Positions 52,681 to 57,285 of a DNA stretch of 57,285 nt are shown in pieces. The notes under the pieces were generated by a model. That model saw only the letters and a list, made by a program, of their open reading frames with translations. It was not told the DNA's origin and did not search any database. The DNA is from Alphaproteobacteria bacterium (GTDB taxonomy: Bacteria > Pseudomonadota > Alphaproteobacteria > Micropepsales > Micropepsaceae), in NCBI GenBank assembly GCA_021324545.1, contig JAJPIX010000057.1:1-57285 (forward strand), read 5' to 3'. Position numbers and translations under genes: made by a program. The stretch's first letter is position 1; the number at the start of each line of letters is the position of its first letter.

Positions 52681-52848
52681 TCAGAAATCGACCGGAACTG
52701 AAAAGAGGGCGATCCGACGACCGTTGACCATGTGGGTACTCAGCAACGTTCCCCTGAATTTGCGCTCTCTCCTTTTGGTCGTCGTGATGTTGTAGCCCTT
52801 ACCGCGCGTCATGCGCTTACCCTTTGGCGTTGGTTTCTTGCGCTTCAT
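52681..52848 (-). CDS. Small basic protein (55 residues)
   Basis: ATG at 52848, preceded by GGGAGGGG at about four bases, an excellent ribosome binding site. The product starts MKRKKPTPKGKRMTRGKGYN and ends VNGRRIALFSVPVDF. The first 35 residues hold about 17 Lys/Arg; the last 15 look like a folded beta hairpin. The composition suggests nucleic-acid or ribosome binding; no family was recognised. It is divergent from another Lys-rich mini-gene at 52891 with 42 bases between the starts. Confidence 0.6.
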   Translation of the reverse strand: MKRKKPTPKGKRMTRGKGYNITTTKRRERKFRGTLLSTHMVNGRRIALFSVPVDF

Positions 52849-52890
52849 GCGCCCCTCCCATGCAGCCTATCGACGTGCCATATTACCCCC

Positions 52891-53040
52891 ATGCCCAAGA
52901 CCTCAAAAGGCGCAAAGCGCCCCGCCGATGTCATCGGCAATGCTGTCCACGTCATGCGAATCGCCACTGGCCAAGAGCCTGCCGAACCGGCAACGCGAAA
53001 GCCCAAGAAAAAAGCCAAGCCTCAGAAAAGGCGTCCCTGA
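52891..53040 (+). CDS. Small Lys-rich protein (49 residues)
   Basis: ATG at 52891. The N-terminal half (KRPADVIGNAVHVMRIATG) matches a pattern I have seen at the start of short alphaproteobacterial proteins of unknown function; the tail is a Lys/Pro/Arg stretch (RKPKKKAKPQKRRP). The frame is open 53 codons upstream, but that part is read antisense to the small basic gene. No ribosome binding site is obvious before this ATG. Confidence 0.5.
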   Translation: MPKTSKGAKRPADVIGNAVHVMRIATGQEPAEPATRKPKKKAKPQKRRP

Positions 53041-53199
53041 GCAGGGATTTTCTCTTTCGGCGGATAAAACAGCCCCACGATAATCCATGTGCCGGGATAG
53101 CCGTGCATCGTTCCCACGTAGAAATGCGAAGGCGAACAACGTCTCGCAGCATGACGACATCTGCACTATGATCGTGTGCAGGGCTTACGGGAGGAAATA

Positions 53200-53520
53200 A
53201 TGGCGCTTTCGCGAAAAGACGCAACCATTGTTATGGGCATGCTCAATCGTGGCGACCACAACCAAGATATAGCTGCATGGTTTGGGGAAAATCCTGCTCG
53301 CGTTGTCGAGATAGAAAACGGACAGGCATTTGGAGTTGTCGAAGCGGCGCAGGCGCATGAACTTCCGCCCAAGGGTGCCGTAGGCCCGAAGGCGCGTCGG
53401 CTCCATGCTTACGCACGTGACGCTCTCAAGGTCCTTAAGGAAAAGGGCGCTGATGGTGTTGAAGAAGCGGCGAGAGAGCTTACCGCTGGCTTGCAGCAAT
53501 TCGACAAGCACGAAGCGTAG
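53200..53520 (+). CDS. Hypothetical protein with helix-turn-helix-like N-terminus
   Basis: 106 residues; GGGAGGAAATA before the ATG is a very strong ribosome binding site. Residues about 8-40 (IVMGMLNRGDHNQDIAAWFG, then ARVVEIENG) look like an HTH of the type found in short phage and island genes, where the usual pattern is GxxQHDIAAxFGVNxGRIAEI. The C-terminal half is helical. The last 41 bases overlap the convergent methyltransferase gene. Confidence 0.65.
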   Translation: MALSRKDATIVMGMLNRGDHNQDIAAWFGENPARVVEIENGQAFGVVEAAQAHELPPKGAVGPKARRLHAYARDALKVLKEKGADGVEEAARELTAGLQQFDKHEA

Positions 53521-54133
53521 AATAGTCCGTCGCGCGTTCTAGCAGTTTTCGACATGGTGGAACCCACATAAGGCGCGGCGCTTCGGTGCTGTCATGGTCC
53601 CACACAAACCAAGCGTAACCCGTTGCCGTAGAAGCGTTGGCATCTAGCCGTCCCTTGACCATCGGAACACGCTCGACAAATTGCGCGAATTTCGCCGGTG
53701 GCCTCTCTTGAAAAACGCGGGAGTAGCGGCCAATGCTTTCCAAAAAGACGGTGCGGGCTAGTACGGCAACGCCACGCCGTGCAATGTTCAGCGCGCGCAA
53801 TACAAACTCCTCTGCTAACCGGAACGGCGGATTTGTTATTACCCAATCAACGGAATTTGTCTCAAAAGGATGGGCAAGAAAATCACGCACGGGCGCATAT
53901 CCGTAATCGTGAGCATCCGAACACTCGACTTTGCGGAAATACTCTTCGAGAGGCCGTACCATATGACCGGCTCCGCAGGCTGGCTCCAGACAAGTCAGGT
54001 TCGCCAACGTCAACTTTCCGCCGATCACGTGCTCCAATAACGCGCGCGTGGCCCAAGGCGGGGTGGGAAAATCGTCGGGGCTATCGGCTGGCTCAATCCG
54101 CTGCGCCATGACGGCGTGGGAAGTGTTCTGCAC
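53480..54133 (-). CDS. Orphan adenine-specific DNA methyltransferase
   Basis: 217 residues from a GTG at 54133 with AAGGG about seven bases upstream; an ATG at 54109 is the alternative but has no ribosome binding site. Motif I is LEPACGAGHM (SAM binding), and motif IV is TNPPFRLAEE (catalytic NPPF), as in N6-adenine enzymes. The N-terminus PDDFPTPPWATRALLEH is typical of small phage- or island-borne Dam-like enzymes. No restriction endonuclease gene is nearby. Target sequence unknown. Confidence 0.85.
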   Translation of the reverse strand: MQNTSHAVMAQRIEPADSPDDFPTPPWATRALLEHVIGGKLTLANLTCLEPACGAGHMVRPLEEYFRKVECSDAHDYGYAPVRDFLAHPFETNSVDWVITNPPFRLAEEFVLRALNIARRGVAVLARTVFLESIGRYSRVFQERPPAKFAQFVERVPMVKGRLDANASTATGYAWFVWDHDSTEAPRLMWVPPCRKLLERATDYSTLRACRIAASQR

Positions 54134-54168
54134 GGACTAGCCCTTTGCCGAATCGCTTCTGACCTGAA

Positions 54169-54183
54169 CAGAGTCCAACTCTG
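54169..54183. promoter_or_regulatory. 15-base palindrome upstream of the methyltransferase gene
   Basis: CAGAGT, CCA, ACTCTG: 6-bp perfect arms, 36 bases before the GTG start. Its placement fits an operator for the methyltransferase gene. Confidence 0.35.
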
Positions 54184-54222
54184 ACTCAGCGTCAACTTGG
54201 AAATGTAACAGTGCCCCGCCCC

Positions 54223-54252
54223 TTGACATCCATCAAACAATCATCAAATACT
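54223..54252 (+). promoter_or_regulatory. Promoter of the membrane-protein / RHH operon
   Basis: A consensus TTGACA (54223-54228), an 18-base spacer and AATACT (54247-54252). The start of transcription would be near 54260, about 30 bases before the ATG at 54289, which has a GGGAGGAGG ribosome binding site. Confidence 0.55.
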
Positions 54253-54288
54253 CATCCGCAGATGGTGGAGGCCGGGAGGAGGCATTCC

Positions 54289-54924
54289 ATGACGAAAATC
54301 GGCGTGGGCGTGGGGGATGATTTCCCCCTCAATGATGGAAATGGTGGCGGCCAGGGCCAAAACCAGGGGCCTGATCGGGATCGCGCGGAATTCGAGGAAT
54401 GGAAGAAACGGCGCGATGCGCGCCGCGCCCAGCAGGAAGCCTGGGAGCGCCAGCGCGCCGAATGGCGCGCCCGCAAGCGCGCCTTCAAGGAACGCGTGCG
54501 CCGCGCCGCCTATGAATCCTTCGGCAATGGCGACCGCTGGAACGACGATGGCCATGGGCATTATTACTGGCGCCCGCGCTTCTGGCCGTTCGGGGCCTTC
54601 GGCATTGGCATCGCGTTTCTGGCGCTGCTGATCCCCGTCCTGATTTTGGCGCTGCTCTTCTCGGTGGTCTCGGCCGCTTTCCACGCACCGTTCATCGTGC
54701 TGGCGATCATCCTTTGCCTGGCGCTCTGCTTTTTTTCGTGGGGTCACCGCCACCGCTGGCACCGCCACTACTATGCCTATGGCCCCTATTACGGCCCCTG
54801 CGACTACGATCTTGATCTGACGCCGCGCGGCGATGATCGCGCGCCGCCGCCGCCGTCGCCGCAAAATCCGCCGCCGCAGAATGGCGGACCCATCGTCACG
54901 CCGCCGCCTTCGGGCGGAACGTGA
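54289..54924 (+). CDS. Two-TM membrane protein with charged N-terminus and Pro-rich tail
   Basis: 211 residues from the ATG at 54289 (GGGAGGAGG upstream). Residues 1-35 are Gly/Asn/Asp-rich; 36-80 form a strongly charged Arg/Glu/Lys helix, probably coiled coil. Two transmembrane helices follow (about 103-130 and 137-152), joined by a very short loop. Then comes a His/Tyr-rich patch (GHRHRWHRHYYAYGPYYG) and a Pro-rich tail. Function unknown. The stop overlaps the GTG of the ribbon-helix-helix gene (GTGA). Confidence 0.75.
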   Translation: MTKIGVGVGDDFPLNDGNGGGQGQNQGPDRDRAEFEEWKKRRDARRAQQEAWERQRAEWRARKRAFKERVRRAAYESFGNGDRWNDDGHGHYYWRPRFWPFGAFGIGIAFLALLIPVLILALLFSVVSAAFHAPFIVLAIILCLALCFFSWGHRHRWHRHYYAYGPYYGPCDYDLDLTPRGDDRAPPPPSPQNPPPQNGGPIVTPPPSGGT

Positions 54925-55247
54925 GCGGCCCGATGCGCAGTCCGCATTCCCGCCGCTACTACAAGAGTGTCGCCGCCGAGGCGATGCGCGCCGCCGCCGA
55001 AGCCATGGAAGGCAGCGCCGACGACGCAAGCCCGCGCACGACCACGCGCGTGCAGCTTGAAATGCCGCCCGTGGCGATGGAACGGCTGACGCGGCTGAAG
55101 GAAAAAACCGAAGCGGCCTCTTACGCCGAAGTCATCCGCAACGCGCTGCGCGTGTTCGAGGCGCTGCTGGACGAGCACGAAAAGGGCGCCGAATTCCAGC
55201 TGAAGCGCGCAAGCGGCGAAACCGTGGCCTACAAGATTTTCGTATGA
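54921..55247 (+). CDS. Ribbon-helix-helix protein
   Basis: 108 residues from the GTG at 54921, which overlaps the previous stop by four bases; an ATG at 54933 is possible. Residues about 38-85 fit an RHH fold: strand TTRVQLEMPPVA, helix MERLTRLKEKTEAA, turn SYAEVIRNALRVFEALLDEH. The C-terminal strand (EFQLKRASGETVAYKIF) is an extra. It may be a DNA-binding regulator of its own operon. An antitoxin role was considered, but the partner is a membrane protein rather than a known toxin. Confidence 0.8.
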   Translation: MSGPMRSPHSRRYYKSVAAEAMRAAAEAMEGSADDASPRTTTRVQLEMPPVAMERLTRLKEKTEAASYAEVIRNALRVFEALLDEHEKGAEFQLKRASGETVAYKIFV

Positions 55248-55329
55248 GCGGCTTCACGCTTCGGCGCGCTCAGCATGAGGGGCGTTTCACGGGGTCTTGT
55301 CCGGCGCCGGGCCAAGGGTGAAGACGTCC

Positions 55330-56103
55330 ATGGCCCTGCGCATCGTCGAAATGCCTTCGCCCAATTTCGATCCGCGCGCGCCGGGCAGCCGGATCGACAT
55401 TCTGGTGCTGCATTACACCGGCATGAAAACCGCGGACGAGGCGCTTCGCCGCCTGTGCGACCCGCAGGCCAAGGTGTCGTCGCACTACACCATTGACCGC
55501 GACGGCACGATCTACCGCCACGTGCCCGAAGAATTGCGCGCGCGCCACGCGGGCGTGTCGTGGTGGGCGGGCGTGCGCGACGTGAACAGCCACTCCATCG
55601 GCATCGAGCTCGTCAACCCGGGGCATGAGTTCGGCTACATTCCCTTCGCGCAGGATCAGATCGCCGCGCTGATAGATCTGTGCCGCGGGATTTTCGCGCG
55701 TCATCGCATTGCGCCTGCCCGCGTGGTGGGCCATTCCGATGTTGCGCCCGATCGCAAGGAAGATCCGGGCGAGCTGTTTCCCTGGCAGCGGCTCGCCGAA
55801 TTCGGCATCGGCGTCTGGCCCCCCACCGCCTCCCGCGCAGCAAGCGCAGCGGAGCGTAGCGATTCGGTTTCCTCCCCCGTTTACGGGGGAGGTGGCTCGG
55901 CGCTTGCGGCAGCAAGCGACGAGACGGAAGGGGGATCCTTCGCCGCAAAACTTTCCCGCTTCGGCTATGGCACACCGCCGGATGTGGACTGGCCGCTCGA
56001 AAAAACCATCGCCGCCTTCCAGCGCCATTTCCGTCCCGCATGCATAAATGGCATTGCCGATGCCGAATGTGCAGCGTTGCTCGAAGGTCTGCTGGCCGCC
56101 TAA
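55330..56103 (+). CDS. N-acetylmuramoyl-L-alanine amidase (AmpD type) with C-terminal peptidoglycan-binding region
   Basis: 257 residues from the ATG at 55330; a TTG 11 codons upstream is less likely. Amidase_2 zinc ligands are visible: His28 (VLHYTGM), His135 (VVGHSDVAPDRK) and Asp145 (KEDPGELFPW). SHYTIDRDG and NSHSIGIELVN are family motifs. Residues about 205-257 (FGYGTPPDVDWPLEKTIAAFQRHFRP) are a PG_binding_1-like domain. It cuts the amide bond between N-acetylmuramic acid and the stem peptide, for recycling or lysis. No signal peptide is seen, so a cytoplasmic recycling role is likely. Residues about 166-202 are encoded by a hairpin repeat inserted in frame between the domains. Confidence 0.92.
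   Translation: MALRIVEMPSPNFDPRAPGSRIDILVLHYTGMKTADEALRRLCDPQAKVSSHYTIDRDGTIYRHVPEELRARHAGVSWWAGVRDVNSHSIGIELVNPGHEFGYIPFAQDQIAALIDLCRGIFARHRIAPARVVGHSDVAPDRKEDPGELFPWQRLAEFGIGVWPPTASRAASAAERSDSVSSPVYGGGGSALAAASDETEGGSFAAKLSRFGYGTPPDVDWPLEKTIAAFQRHFRPACINGIADAECAALLEGLLAA
55871..55918. repeat. GC-rich hairpin pair, in frame inside the amidase gene
   Basis: Hairpin CCTCCCCCGT/ACGGGGGAGG (55871-55892), then hairpin CGCTTGC-GGCA-GCAAGCG (55901-55918). The first stem matches the one between metF and metH at 41511. A further half-site GCAAGCGCAGCGGAGCG lies just upstream (from about 55840). The product here is Ser/Ala/Gly-rich. Confidence 0.8.
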
Positions 56104-56112
56104 CCTCGGCGC

Positions 56113-56808
56113 ATGAAAACCATCGGCATTATCGGCGGCATGAGCTGGGAGTCGTCTGCGCTCTATTACACGCTGCTCAACCGCGAGGTGCAGAAGCGCC
56201 TGGGCGGCCTGCATTCGGCGTCCACGCTGATGTATTCCTTCGATTTCGACGAAGTGGAAACGCTGCAATCTTCGGGCCGCGAGCAGGCCAGCACAGCCAT
56301 GATCGCGCAGGCCGGCGCGCGGCTGGCCGAAGGCGGCGCCGATTTCATCGTCATCGCCTGCAACACCGCCCATCGCGCGGCCGACGCGGTGGCAAAGGCG
56401 TCCGGCCTTCCGCTGCTGCACATCGCCGATCCGGTCGGCGAAGCCGTCCGCGCCGATGGTCTTTCGCGCGTGGGCCTCATCGGCTCGGCGCACACCATGC
56501 GCGATCCCGCCATCCTCAAGGGCAGGCTTGCGAAACGCTACGATCTGGATGTCGTCGTGCCCGGCGACGCCGATGCGGCCGAGGTGGACCGCGTGATCCT
56601 GGAAGAACTGGTGCTCGGCAAATTCCTGGAATCCTCCCGCGCGCGCTACCGCCAGATCATGGCGCGGCTCGTGGAGAAGGGGGTCGAAGGCATCATCCTG
56701 GGCTGCACCGAAATTCCGCTTCTGGTGAAGCCCGGCGATGCCGCCGTGCCGCTTTACGATACGTCCACGCTTCATGCGATGGCGGCGGTGGACATGGCGC
56801 TCGCCTGA
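56113..56808 (+). CDS. Aspartate/glutamate racemase family protein
   Basis: 231 residues, start MKTIGIIGGMSWESSALYY. The two active-site cysteines are Cys83 (IACNTAH) and Cys198 (LGCTEIPLL), so a two-base racemase is predicted (RacX/YgeA or aspartate racemase type). The exact amino acid cannot be told. It starts nine bases after the amidase stop; a joint role in D-amino-acid or peptidoglycan metabolism is plausible. Confidence 0.93.
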   Translation: MKTIGIIGGMSWESSALYYTLLNREVQKRLGGLHSASTLMYSFDFDEVETLQSSGREQASTAMIAQAGARLAEGGADFIVIACNTAHRAADAVAKASGLPLLHIADPVGEAVRADGLSRVGLIGSAHTMRDPAILKGRLAKRYDLDVVVPGDADAAEVDRVILEELVLGKFLESSRARYRQIMARLVEKGVEGIILGCTEIPLLVKPGDAAVPLYDTSTLHAMAAVDMALA

Positions 56809-56848
56809 CCGCGCGCGCTAAGCTGGCCCGGCGAAGGAGCCAGCCGCC

Positions 56849-57046
56849 ATGAAAGTGAACTACGGTCCGGTCGAAACCGAAGTCTCCGTCACCAACACCG
56901 GCATGATCGCCATTGACCAGTATGTGATGGGCGATGAAAGCGACCGCGCCTACAGCTCCGTCACCATGTCGCCGGAAAATGCCGAGGCCATCGCGCTGGA
57001 AATCCTGCGGCTCATTTCGCTCATGCGCGCGCGCGAACAGAAGTAG
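56849..57046 (+). CDS. Small hypothetical protein (65 residues)
   Basis: ATG preceded by GAAGGAGCC. The product has a short beta-rich start (VETEVSVTNTGMIAIDQYVMG), an acidic turn (DESDRAYSSV) and one amphipathic helix (PENAEAIALEILRLISLMRARE). No transmembrane segment or Cys. I do not recognise the family. The strong ribosome binding site and codon use support a real gene. Confidence 0.65.
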   Translation: MKVNYGPVETEVSVTNTGMIAIDQYVMGDESDRAYSSVTMSPENAEAIALEILRLISLMRAREQK

Positions 57047-57105
57047 CCGCACGCGGAGTCGGGGAAATGGCAAATCATGCAGGCCCGCCGCGCCTGCGCG
57101 TGAAC

Positions 57106-57134
57106 TTTCCATATTCCTCCGGACGCCCTATATT
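57106..57134 (+). promoter_or_regulatory. Promoter of rnpB
   Basis: TTTCCA (57106-57111), 17 bases, TATATT (57129-57134). The transcription start would be near 57141-57144, at the beginning of the RNase P RNA. Confidence 0.5.
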
Positions 57135-57143
57135 GTTTCCGCG

Positions 57144-57285
57144 TCAGATGGCCGGATGGCCGCTGGCCTTTCGCAAGAAAGGCTGGAGGAAAGTCCGGGC
57201 TCCACGGAAACACGGTGACGGATAACATCCGCCGGGGGCGACCCCAGGGAAAGCGCCACAGAAATGACACCGCCCAAGACCCTAA
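57144..57285 (+). ncRNA. rnpB: RNase P RNA, 5' part (class A)
   Basis: The conserved 5' block is clear: GGCCGGATGGCCGC, GGAGGAAAGTCCGGGCTCC (P4/J region), ACGGTGACGGATAAC, GGGGGCGACCCCAGGGAAAG and GCCACAGAAATGACACCGCC. These form the P1-P3 and J3/4 regions and the start of the specificity domain. The gene runs off the window end, so about one third of the expected 380-420 bases is present. The exact 5' end is approximate. Confidence 0.92.

Larger units (their letters stand above)
52660..54215. repeat. 12-bp inverted repeat around the methyltransferase patch
   Basis: GGCACTGTTACA at 52660-52671 and TGTAACAGTGCC at 54204-54215. Between them lie the small basic gene, the Lys-rich mini-gene, the HTH-like gene and the methyltransferase. 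Both copies sit beside GCCCC-rich sequence. It may mark the borders of an inserted block, but a chance match is possible. Confidence 0.35.

Noticed and set aside
52732..52890. N-terminal extension of the 49-residue Lys-rich protein
   Set aside because: These 53 codons lie antisense to the small basic gene and look unlike protein; ATG 52891 opens the family-like segment.
53480..54133. Complete restriction-modification system
   Set aside because: No endonuclease-like gene was recognised within the adjoining small genes.

Overview
This is GC-rich (roughly 64% by eye) Gram-negative chromosomal DNA, most likely from an alphaproteobacterium. The pointers are an ArsR-methyltransferase fusion directly in front of metF and metH, TTGC-type promoter elements, MlaA/MlaC, UbiX, a TerB-DnaJ protein, an EttA ABC-F protein and the 5' end of a class A RNase P RNA. 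A Rhizomicrobium/Micropepsis-like soil lineage would fit, but that is a guess. No plasmid, phage-structural or replication-origin genes are visible.

Layout. 1-2596 (minus) is a subtilisin-like surface protease, cut by the window edge, with an unusual PF[YW]G heptad repeat. 2769-4883 is a TPR sensor histidine kinase. 5133-7256 is an exported S9 peptidase. 7295-10223 (minus) holds a NUDIX hydrolase, a PiT phosphate transporter with its DUF47 partner, and a SIMPL protein. A tRNA with anticodon CAU lies at 10350-10426.

10699-26166 is the centrepiece: six genes on the plus strand, three of whose five junctions are 4-base overlaps. They encode a TpsB outer-membrane transporter, a 2192-residue TpsA exoprotein, an exported TPR-CHAT caspase-like peptidase, a FecR-like exported protein, a CHASE2 adenylate cyclase and an MscS channel fused to a cyclic-nucleotide-binding domain. 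Together they look like one surface/envelope signalling system in which the cyclase makes the ligand for the channel next to it.

26163-33164 (minus) carries a DUF3307 membrane protein, a Baeyer-Villiger-type monooxygenase, an exported msrB-msrA repair pair, and a translationally coupled cystathionine beta-synthase / gamma-lyase / ubiX operon. 33488-36085 is a second subtilisin autotransporter with a good terminator. ettA, mlaC and mlaA follow. 39568-45398 is a methionine-cycle block: a palindromic operator, an ArsR-methyltransferase regulator (SahR-like), metF and metH.

45399-50153 is rich in GC-rich palindromic repeats. Three copies of one double-hairpin element flank an SDR gene and interrupt, in frame, a 5-oxoprolinase/hydantoinase gene. 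Related hairpins lie between metF and metH and in frame inside an amidase gene. 51383-54133 is an accessory patch of small genes with an orphan adenine DNA methyltransferase, including a 55-residue basic protein at 52681-52848. 54289-57046 has a membrane protein, a ribbon-helix-helix protein, an N-acetylmuramoyl-L-alanine amidase, an Asp/Glu racemase-family protein and a small conserved-looking protein. The window ends inside rnpB.
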